Part shown: one piece after another, positions 56,176-64,000 of the stretch
How the letters are laid out: every line of letters begins with the position of its first letter
Position numbering within the stretch: the first letter of the stretch is position 1
Assembly: GCA_016707685.1 (NCBI GenBank)
Contig: JADJHE010000005.1
Location: forward strand, 1 to 64,000
Length of the DNA: 64,000 nucleotides
DNA from: Bacteroidota bacterium
Lineage (GTDB): Bacteria; Bacteroidota; Bacteroidia; 2-12-FULL-35-15
Reading direction: 5' to 3'
Translations under genes and position numbers: made by a program
Notes under the pieces: generated by a model
The model's input: the letters and a program-made list of their open reading frames with translations, nothing else
Databases searched by the model: none
What the model was told of the DNA's origin: nothing

Positions 56176-57258
56176 TTAATAAATTTCACTCATGTGCGCT
56201 ACACCATTCTTTTTTAATAATTGCCAGTGGGAATACAATGCAGTTCGCAAAGATGGTTTATGCTTGTATTCCACATTAAACTCTTTTGCTGTGGCTTCTA
56301 AAATCTTTTGAATTTCAGGAAAATGTACATGAGCCACAGTTGGGAACAAATGATGAACTATATGATAATTGATCCCACCAAAAAAAAATGCAACGGCCTT
56401 TTTATTGGTTCCAAAATCCATAGTAACACTCATTTGATGTTGCGCCCAATCGGTATTCATTTCTCCTTTTTCATTGGGCTCTGGAAAAATAGAGTCTTCG
56501 TATAAATGGGCAGGAAATAATGCTACTGCTGCGGATAAACTAGCCATTATATGCATCAAAACAAAACCAAGCAATACAATTGGCCAATAACAACCAGACA
56601 ACATTAATGGCAGCACTAATCAATAGGTATAATAAAGGATTTTAGATAAAATAAAAGAAAATATAGCAGCAGGGGAATGTTTCACCACCTTCGTTCCAAT
56701 TTTATTAGAGAAAAAATCTCCCAATCTCTTTTAAAAATAGCATTCAATGTATAAAAACAATACAAAAAAGGAACATAAATATGCTGGTGCTTAAAAAATG
56801 ATTTCGGTTATTTCATGGGCATAAACGTGAGTAAACCTGTTTGTTGAATATCAACATCATGTTCAGGAATCATTGGATGGGGATGATGAGAATATACATG
56901 ACGCATACGCCATAAATATCCAGAAGATCCAATTAAATCAAAAGTGTATGCAAAAACAGAATTAACAATTTTTGAATTAGAAAATGAACTATGAACGCCT
57001 TCATGTCCCAAATTTAGAACAATACAAATTTGTATAAACCCCATTAATGCAAAACAAAAGAGCAACAATGCATTATTCCCTGCCGCAAAAATTACTCCTG
57101 CATATAATCCTAAATAGACTAGTGAGAACAACACCGCTTTAAAAACACCAAATGCATTTGTTTTTGGAGATAAATTTTTTGACTGAAAAAAATTATTAAC
57201 GCGTTGATTAAGAGTATAAAAAAATCGGCTGAAGTAGTTTCTTGTAATTGATATCCAT
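56176..57258 (-). pseudogene. Fatty acid desaturase (acyl-CoA desaturase type), multiply disrupted
   Basis: Pieces of one desaturase of about 360 residues lie in successive frames. The probable start is ATG at 57258, followed by FFYTLNQRVNNFFQSKNLSP. The three histidine boxes are present: GHEGVHSS, HVYSHHPHP and NYHIVHHLFP. Membrane helices lie between them. I find frame changes near 57228, 57170 and 56720, and in-frame stops near 56807 (TAA after FMPMK) and 56633 (TGA after ILYYTY). Five lesions in 1.1 kb are more than in any neighbour. Either the gene is decaying or the local sequence is poor. An intact version would insert a double bond in acyl chains, adjusting membrane fluidity. Confidence 0.78.
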
Positions 57259-57406
57259 ATATAAGTGCTATTAATAAACAGTATAAAATTACAATTGTCA
57301 TATGCCTAACGTATCAAAACTGTTTTGTTGACGTAAAATAAAAACAATGAAAAATAAAAAGAAAAAGCACTCGAAATATCTCTCTTAAATTTTCATGGTA
57401 AAAAAA

Positions 57407-57425
57407 CTTCCCCTTTTGAGGGAAG
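57407..57425 (-). terminator. Terminator of the T9SS protein gene
   Basis: CTTCCCC and GGGAAG arms around TTTTGA. On the minus strand the hairpin is followed by TTTTTTTACC. It lies about 27 bp after the stop codon. Confidence 0.75.
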
Positions 57426-57451
57426 CTTATTAATCTATTTTATTTAAAAAT

Positions 57452-59012
57452 TTAATTTGTCTTTACAAAACGCTGCACTTGACGATTTCCATTTTTATCA
57501 GTAAGCATAATGATATAAAGTCCATTATTCAAATCAGACACATCTATTTTTTTAATTGAAGAAATGTTCGATTGCATCAAACGTCCTTGAGCCGTATACA
57601 CTTCTATTAAATTATAATTAAAATTCGTTTCAATAAATAATTCATCATTTGTAGGATTAGGATAAACCATTATTTCATTATCAACATTGTCAATTTCTAA
57701 TATCCCTGTTATGGAAGAGCAACTTACTTTAAAAATAGCTTTCTCAGCACTCGAAGTAGGTAAAGGACTTCCAATCATTTCAATTCCACTAGCTGTTTTT
57801 AAAATAGAAGGCTGAGTACTCGGTAAACCAAAACTATTCGTTTGTACAGTGTAATTTGATCCATTGACTGAAATTAATCGAGTTGCATTCGAGCCATTTT
57901 TTCCAGCAAAATGTAAATCATCACCACAATGCTCTGCACTGCCTGTAAATTGAGTCGACAAATTATCTATTGCAAAAGTAGGTGGCCCAGAAACCACCTT
58001 TACTGTGCCAACTAACGTTCCATCTGTTACCCATAATGCTTTATTTGTTGAATTTACTGTATACAATGTATCCAACGTTTCGAAATAAACACGTGTTTCT
58101 GCTGTTCGAGAAGTTCCAACGCCTACATTTCCACATGGTAAAGAATTTGAAACAGTATTTAAATTTAATGACGTTGCGATACCACCTGAAATAGAAACAT
58201 ACTCCGCACCAACACTTGTAGTTGCTATAATTGCAATAACACCATTTGGAGTAACGCCTATAATTCGTACTAAATTTTTATTGGAAGCTGTTTCTGTATA
58301 CAAAAGCGTCTTTGTACCATTGTCGCTCACTTTGTAAACACTACTTATACCTTGAGAACCTGATCCATATGGAGTACAGAAATAATATTCATTGTTAAAC
58401 ACAGCACCATAATCATATGAACTGATAGTTTAAATCTATCCTCTTTAAACATGAAGGAGCAGCAGAAGTAGAAACTACATCTGAAAAAATAATCGAATTT
58501 TCAGTATGCTGCATCTCGGTAGTACCTACTAAATATTCAACAGTAGCAAGTGTTTGAATACTAGCAACTGATGAATAATCAGTTTTGTAAATTTTATTGT
58601 TTGTTCTAAAGTAAGTCGTATTCCCTTTGTGGAAATAATCGGATGTAATAACCTTATCACCGGTATAACCAGCCATTGGCAACTGCCCCCCAGTTACATC
58701 GATAGCGCTCATTCCATCAAATAATTTAAAAGGAGAACCATTCGAAACGGGATATATTCCTTTACCATTATTCCAAATCATTGTTTGAAAAGGGTCTACA
58801 GTTAGCGTAGTAACAAGCGTTGCGTTGTTACTACCATCAATCTTCATTAGCGTTAAAGCAGGATAATTCACAACATAATAATTCAATGAGTCATGTGCCG
58901 CTTTTCCAAAGTTAGTAGTGGAACCATTCGGTTGATAAATGTTTGCTGGCTGTGCAATGCAATTTGTAATCATGTTTGTTAGCAATACTAACGCAAGTAG
59001 CTTTTTGGTCAT
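57452..59012 (-). CDS. Secreted protein with T9SS type A sorting domain (one frameshift)
   Basis: The N-terminal frame gives a signal peptide (LLALVLLTNMITNCIAQ) from the ATG at 59012. An upstream ATG at 59045 would add 11 residues and misplace the signal peptide. The frame stops at 58413 after IDLNYQFI. One extra base near 58425 would link it to SYDYGAVFNNEYYF and the second frame, which ends at 57452. The whole is about 520 residues of repeated beta segments (VYKVSDNGTKTLLYTE, ALWVTDGTLVGTVKVV), as in ELWxTDGT propeller proteins. A Por sorting tail follows (VYPNPTNDELFIET ... GLYIIMLTD). Surface-located, function unknown. Confidence 0.8.
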
Positions 59013-59104
59013 TTTTTTATAATTTAATTGATTAGTGATTTTCAATTTTTGCTAAATGACCAGAAAATGAGCATTCTACATGATTGAGTGATTTATAGTT
59101 AGTA

Positions 59105-59112
59105 CAAATGTA
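59105..59112 (-). promoter_or_regulatory. -7 box of the T9SS protein gene
   Basis: TACATTTG on the minus strand matches TAnnTTTG, about 60-90 bp before the two candidate starts. Confidence 0.45.
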
Positions 59113-59176
59113 ATCCAAATAATAAAGCTGAACGGTTATTAATAAGCCAAAAAACTAAAAAACTTACTAAAACAAA

Positions 59177-59202
59177 AAATCCCTGCTTCTGAGCAGGGAT
59201 TT
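59177..59202 (-). terminator. Terminator of glyA
   Basis: AAATCCCTGCT and AGCAGGGATTT pair. On the minus strand the hairpin is followed by TTTGTTTTAG. It lies 22 bp after the glyA stop. Confidence 0.85.
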
Positions 59203-59224
59203 CATAAATTATATACTAGAAATC

Positions 59225-60515
59225 TTATGCAAACAAAGGAAAATCCTTCATCATTTTATTTACTTCTTTACGTACTTCTAAAATCACCTTTTCATTGTCA
59301 TGATTCATCAATACTTTATCAATTAAATTTACAATTTTAGGAATGTGCTTTTCTTTTAAACCACGTGTGGTAATTGCCGCTGCACCAACACGAATTCCAG
59401 ATGTTACAAATGGAGATTTATCATCGAACGGAACCATATTTTTATTTACGGTTATATCTGCTTTCACCAATGTATTCTCAGCTAATTTACCAGTTAATGA
59501 AGCTTCTCCATTTGGTAATTTTTTAGAACGTAAATCAATCAGCATACAGTGATTATCAGTTCCTCCGCTAATTACTTTGTATCCTTTATCTACAAAACAT
59601 TGTGCCATCAACTTAGCATTTTTCATTACTTGAACACCATATTTCAAAAAGCTATCTTCTAATGCTTCGCCATATGCAACAGCTTTCGCAGCAATCACAT
59701 GTTCCAATGGTCCACCTTGTGTTCCTGGGAATACAGCAGCATCTAACAATTGTGACATCATTTTAATTTCACCTTTTGGTGTTTTTTCACCAAATGGATT
59801 TGGAAAATCTTTACCCATCATAATCATTCCACCACGAGGCCCACGCAATGTTTTATGTAGTAGTTGTAACAATATGGCAATATGGTAATGGGTCATTTAA
59901 CAAGCCGCGAGCAATTAATCCTGCAGGATGTGATACATCAGCTAATAACAATGCTCCTACTTTATCTGCAATTTTACGGAAGGTTTTATAATCCCAATCA
60001 CGTGAGTAAGAAGATGCACCACAAATAATCAATTTTGGTTTTTCGCGCATTGCTATCTCTTCTACTTTTTTCATGTTCACACGCCCTGTTTTTTCTTCTA
60101 CTCCGTAAAAGCTAGGAACGTATAATTTACCTGAAAAATTAACAGGGGAACCATGTGTTAAATGTCCGCCATGCGACAAATCAAATCCTAAAATTTTATC
60201 ACCCGGTTTTAATAGTGCTAGCATAACTGCCGCATTTGCTTGCGCTCCTGAATGTGGTTGTACATTTACCCAGGTTGCATTAAATAATTCTTTTGCTCTA
60301 TCAATTGCTAATTGTTCCACCTTATCAACCACTTCGCAACCACCATAATAACGCTTGTGAGGTAATCCTTCGGCATATTTATTAGTAAGAACGCTTCCCA
60401 TTGCTTTCATCACTTGTTCGCTTACATAATTTTCGGAAGCGATAAGTTCGATACCAACTGTTTGGCGTTTTTTTTCTTCGGCAATTAAATCAAAAATAGC
60501 AGTGTCTTTTTTCAT
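59225..60515 (-). CDS. glyA: Serine hydroxymethyltransferase (one frameshift at the PLP-lysine motif)
   Basis: The enzyme interconverts serine and glycine with tetrahydrofolate. The first frame has IELIASENYVSEQVM, KRYYGGCEVVDKVE and LLADVSHPAGLIARG and stops after IVTTTT. The second frame resumes HKTLRGPRGGMIM, which contains the Schiff-base lysine, and ends in KMMKDFPLFA. One missing C in the TAC-CAT stretch near 59857 explains the break exactly. The repaired protein is about 430 residues, the normal size. Because this gene is essential or nearly so, the break is almost certainly a sequence error. A perfect -7 box precedes the gene. Confidence 0.93.
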
Positions 60516-60561
60516 AGGATGTATTATTATAGAATTGAAGATTATCGAGTTTATTATACTA

Positions 60562-60569
60562 CAAAAGTA
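60562..60569 (-). promoter_or_regulatory. -7 box of the glyA promoter
   Basis: TACTTTTG on the minus strand, perfect consensus, 46 bp upstream of the start codon. Confidence 0.6.
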
Positions 60570-60608
60570 TAAAAAAAAATGAATGAAGGATGCTTGTATT
60601 GAATTATG

Positions 60609-61085
60609 CTAAGCCTTTTGTTTCTCTTTTTCTACAAGCATGAATGCTGGAATCAAAACCATCAAAACCAATGGTGATTGTGCCAAGCCCATTAAAAAAC
60701 GGGCAAATTCGTACATCCTTTCGGACAAAGCCGATGTTAGAAAACCAATACCGATAAACAAAGCAGAGAGAACTGTTAAACCTGCAAACAAATAGAAGGT
60801 TATGCGATTGTAATTTTTATTAGAGAATTGGTAATTAATTGCTAAATGACTAGTTAGATAAAATAAAAAGGCAAAAAATAAGGTAAAAAACCATTTTAAG
60901 TTCACAGTAGAGTACTCTAATTGTTCGAAAAAACTTAAATGAGTAGGCATTGGATAATCCATATCATAATCCCAAGCCATAAGCATTGCATTGATACACC
61001 TAAAAAAATAATCGCGGTAAAAACTTAAAAACACGAGTGCAAAGACAATGGCAATCCAAATTAAGTATTTTCGTGTTTGTTGCAT
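60609..61085 (-). CDS. XrtX-associated-like membrane protein
   Basis: The 158-residue protein has four probable membrane helices: an N-terminal one (YLIWIAIVFALVFLSFYRDY), two central and one near the C-terminus. Phrases such as SFYRDYFFRCINAML, LSFFEQLEYSTVNLKWFFTL and ARFLMGLAQSPLVLMVLIPA resemble the small proteins found beside exosortase X in Bacteroidota. I judge this from memory of the family. It starts 2 bp after the stop of the PorE-like gene upstream, so the two are probably cotranscribed. Exosortases process PEP-CTERM-type proteins alongside exopolysaccharide synthesis, which fits the capsular genes to the right. No exosortase is in the window. Confidence 0.55.
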   Translation of the reverse strand: MQQTRKYLIWIAIVFALVFLSFYRDYFFRCINAMLMAWDYDMDYPMPTHLSFFEQLEYSTVNLKWFFTLFFAFLFYLTSHLAINYQFSNKNYNRITFYLFAGLTVLSALFIGIGFLTSALSERMYEFARFLMGLAQSPLVLMVLIPAFMLVEKEKQKA

Positions 61086-61086
61086 T

Positions 61087-63112
61087 TTACTTCCCTACAA
61101 TTACAAATTCTGTCCTACGATTTTTTGCTCTACCAACTTCTGTTGAATTATCGGCAATGGGCTTGAGAGGCGCCAAAACCTTTAAACGCAATTAATCGCT
61201 TTTCATCAATTCCTTTTTCTATCAATTGATCCCTCACTGTAAATGCACGATCTGTACTTAATGCTAAATTATCCTTTGGATTTCCAACATTATCGGTATG
61301 TCCATGTATTTCAATTTTTATTGTAGGGTGAGCTTTTAAAAATTCTACAAATTCATCAATTACAATAATAGAACGAGGCTCTAATTCAGAGGCATTCACT
61401 TTATAATAAATATTATCCAACAAATACTTTTGCCCAATTGCTATTGTATCTGCTACAATAGGCTTAATTGGCAACGGCTTTGTATTCTTAATTGAATCTT
61501 TAACGATTAACTGAGAGCTAAAAGCATAATTATCCTTTTTCACAGTAACAATTAAATCATTCTTAACTTTAGTGTTAACTACCACAGCAAAGTCGCCAGT
61601 AATAGAATCAACAACAGCTTGTGTTACCTTTTTGGTGACAGCGTCCTTTACCTCTACTGTAAAATTTTTAATTTCATTTTGCGCTTTATCTTCTACTTTT
61701 CCTTTGAGGAAAGCTACATCTTGCGGACGTGCTTCTTTGTACAACTCAAATGAAAACAAATCATATTTTCCAACTGAACGCCCTTTTGTTCTGTTGGGTT
61801 CATTAGATGCAAAATAGCCTAAAGCACCATCTGTACTCACGAAAAAACCAAGATCATCACCAACGGTATTAATAGGAACTCCAATATTTTTAGGCTCATT
61901 CCACTTTCCATCCTCTGCTTTTCGTGAATAAAAAATATCAAAGCCTCCAACACCAGGGTGGCCATCTGAACAAAAATACATTGTTTCAAAATCTGAATGA
62001 ATAAAAGGTGATTTTTCATCAAAAGGTGTATTGATGGTAGGGCCTAAATTTTCGGGCTTACTCCACATTCCTGTTACTTTATCTTTTACTGTTTTGTATA
62101 AATCGACTCCTCCTCGACCTCCTTTGCGATCACTAGCAAAATACAATGTTACTCCATCCGAAGCCAAACTTGGCTGAGAATCCCAATATATAGGGTCATT
62201 AATCCCTTCCACCTTTTCGATTGTTGTCCATTCTCCATTTACCAAATCGGAATGATAAATATCACAATTAACTTGATCCCCACCTTCTGATTTACAAATT
62301 GTAAAATACAAATGTTTGTTATCAATACTCATGGTTGCTCCTCCTTGACCACCTTGTTTATTAAAAGGATATGGCATTCTACTTCCCTTTGTAAATTGTC
62401 CTGACTTATCGCGTTTACTATAGCTAAACAACTCTATTTCCATATCGGTTGACATACCAACAATGCCATCTTTACTAACATAAGGGGATTTTCGAGTAAA
62501 TAAAATTTGCTCATCATCTGCAGTTATAATAGGAAGGTATTCATCATTTGGAGTACAAACACCAGCTACTGGATTCGGATCGAATGGTACAGGATTTTTA
62601 AATATTTCACCATATAGCTTCGCATACTTGTACATTTTTTTCGCTTCTGATAAAAGACCATCAAAATTTTTATCAAACTTATTTACATCATCATCTTTGA
62701 AGTTCAAAAATTCTTTTAAATATTTTGCACTCTCTTCCCATTTTTCTTGTTCGTAATAACTAAAACCTAAATAATAATAAGGATTTGAATGGTACTTGGG
62801 ACAGATTTCTATAACTTTCAAAAAATAAGACTCAACTGGTTTAAATGGCTTATTTTCATAAATGAGCGTACGAACACGCTCCATAGCATAGGCAAAATTA
62901 GCATCTACATAATCAGGTTCCATCTTAATTGCCTGATCTAAAAAGGTCATTCGGTCGTCCTTTTTATTTTTTTTATCAATTCCTTGTTCGTAAAGCTTCT
63001 TCGCTTTTTTATTGTCAATTTCTTGACAAGGTTTTTCTCCATCTTCTTGAGCAGACAGATATGTAAGTGAAGTAACAAGAAGTACGATTAAAATGAATAG
63101 TTTTTTGTTCAT
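61087..63112 (-). CDS. PorE-like TPR-PD40-OmpA protein D (frameshift near the end)
   Basis: The signal peptide is LFILIVLLVTSLTYLSAQE. TPR-like helices span 30-170. PD40 blades follow (LYFASDRKGGRGGVDLY, MYFCSDGHPGVGGFDIF), then a regulatory-like domain and an OmpA domain with IHGHTDNVGNPKDNLALS and TDRAFTVRDQL. The frame as given stops at 61148 after GASQAHCR. Removing one C there gives GASKPIADNSTEVGRAKN and the stop at 61087, the normal end of an OmpA domain. The repaired protein has about 674 residues. The canonical GHTD motif is kept, so peptidoglycan binding is likely. It is followed after one base by the XrtX-associated-like gene. Confidence 0.85.
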
Positions 63113-63152
63113 GATCTACTGCTTTAAAAAGTTTGAAACAAAAATCAAACCA

Positions 63153-63902
63153 TTATAATGTATTATTAAGCAAATTACCGCTTTCAATCAATTGCTGTAA
63201 ATGGGGTTCAAACACAACCTCCTTCATTAAATTCACATGCCCCATGTGGTGACAATCAGAACCAACAAACGAAATCATCTTTTTATCAATCATCTGTTCT
63301 GCTATTTTTTTTGTAGAAATAGAATAGTATCCCGACAAAGAATTTATATTCATTTGTAGTAATACCCCTTTATCGATAAATGCATCGTATTTATCAAACT
63401 CTTTGTGCCAAAAATTATAACGCTCTGGATGCGCCAAAACAGGTTTATATCCAAGAGTTTGCATTTTAAAAATTACATGATACAAATTATCAGGGGGATT
63501 CATATAGGAGATTTCAAACAATAAATAATTTTTACCAAAAGTTAATAATTTTTCATTGTCCAATTTTCGTTCAAAATCATAATCTAAATAGTATTCTGCT
63601 GCTCCAGCCATTTCAACATTTAACAGATTATCGGCTAAAGACGACTTCACTTTTTCTAAACCACCTAGAATAGTATCGGGCGTATTTCTATAACCATCAC
63701 CCATAATGTGTGGTGTTGTAATTAGTTTTTTGTAGCCTAATGAATGTAACTGGGTTATCATATTAACACTATCGTCAACACTTTTTGAACCATCATCAAT
63801 AGCAGGTACAAGATGAGAATGCACATCGGTATTAAGTAAACCTAAATCAACAGGAATACTTAATCGTTTTGCTTTTTTTTTGAAAATAGTAAATAGTCCC
63901 AT
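63153..63902 (-). CDS. CpsB/CapC (YwqE) family tyrosine-protein phosphatase, PHP fold
   Basis: The 249-residue protein has the PHP-domain metal sites TDVHSHLVPAIDDGS, TTPHIMGDGY, LAHPERYNF and VGSDCHHMGH. They match CpsB/CapC/YwqE phosphatases, which dephosphorylate the tyrosine kinases controlling capsule and exopolysaccharide synthesis. No kinase is in the window. It lies 15 bp downstream of an NAD-dependent epimerase gene on the same strand, consistent with a polysaccharide locus continuing to the right. The first residues MGLFTIFKKKAK are basic and may lie at the membrane. Confidence 0.9.
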   Translation of the reverse strand: MGLFTIFKKKAKRLSIPVDLGLLNTDVHSHLVPAIDDGSKSVDDSVNMITQLHSLGYKKLITTPHIMGDGYRNTPDTILGGLEKVKSSLADNLLNVEMAGAAEYYLDYDFERKLDNEKLLTFGKNYLLFEISYMNPPDNLYHVIFKMQTLGYKPVLAHPERYNFWHKEFDKYDAFIDKGVLLQMNINSLSGYYSISTKKIAEQMIDKKMISFVGSDCHHMGHVNLMKEVVFEPHLQQLIESGNLLNNTL

Positions 63903-63916
63903 TTAATATTTCCAAT

Positions 63917-64000
63917 TTATGATTTATAATTTTTCGAAAACCAATCCAAGGTCTGTTTCAACCCTTCTTCAATTTTAACCATTGGCTTATACTCAATAAC
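63917..64000 (-). CDS. C-terminal end of an NAD-dependent epimerase/dehydratase (cut by window edge)
   Basis: Only 27 codons and a stop are visible. They read VIEYKPMVKIEEGLKQTLDW followed by FSKNYKS. This is the usual end of extended SDR sugar-nucleotide epimerases such as UDP-glucuronate epimerase (Y-x-P ... EEGLxxTxxWF). The substrate cannot be told. It precedes the PHP phosphatase gene on the same strand. Confidence 0.6.
   Translation of the reverse strand, partial: VIEYKPMVKIEEGLKQTLDWFSKNYKS

Overview
The window is from a low-GC member of the Bacteroidota. The evidence is the number of type IX secretion system (T9SS) hallmarks (Por-type C-terminal sorting tails, a gliding-motility/CHU C-terminal domain, a PorP/SprF protein, several PorE-like TPR-PD40-OmpA proteins), a fused SecDF, a bacillithiol deacetylase, and many -7 boxes of the Bacteroidota form TAnnTTTG. 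No genus can be named from the sequence alone. There is no rRNA, no intact tRNA and no CRISPR array.

Layout. 0-4.4 kb is accessory DNA: the end of an AsmA-like gene, an ORF6N gene bracketed by palindromic repeats, a DDE transposase, the 3' end of a tRNA, and a YwqK-type gene overlapped by an orphan C-terminal coding fragment. 4.4-9 kb holds a methyltransferase, a thiol-redox operon (GPx, TauE/SafE, bshB1) and two repeat-rich gene-free stretches. 9-23.6 kb is an intact core region: M36 protease, PhnP-like hydrolase, a HisKA_2 histidine kinase next to diadenylate cyclase cdaA, ruvX-def-TPR lipoprotein, dapD, a glycosyltransferase, and a tRNA-maturation run (tsaC-like, CCA/HD, pRiA4b ORF-3-like protein, miaA, MFS). 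23.6-31.6 kb is a surface-adhesin operon: a 1763-residue CHU-type repeat protein, PorP/SprF, and a PorE-like OmpA protein. 31.8-47 kb holds a helical unknown, secreted T9SS proteins, tatA, secDF, alaS, an M23 peptidase and a MerR regulator. 47-54 kb is a tandem array of three PorE-like proteins, two of them with a divergent OmpA-like tail. 54-64 kb holds an E2 acyltransferase, a DUF6629-like gene, a broken desaturase, a T9SS protein, glyA, an exosortase-associated membrane protein, a fifth PorE-like protein, a CpsB/CapC PHP phosphatase and the end of an NAD-dependent epimerase.

How they work together. Much of the second half concerns the cell envelope: Sec/Tat export, T9SS-delivered proteins, and outer-membrane/peptidoglycan anchors that probably hold surface fibres. 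The last genes suggest an exopolysaccharide locus that continues to the right.

Sequence quality. Reading frames are intact from about 4.4 to 23.5 kb. From 23.6 kb onward about a dozen genes are broken by roughly twenty single-base frameshifts plus two in-frame stops, including glyA inside its PLP-lysine motif. Most look like assembly indels, often in homopolymers, so I rejoined genes across them and marked each one. The A13 tract in the MerR gene could instead be a phase-variable switch.
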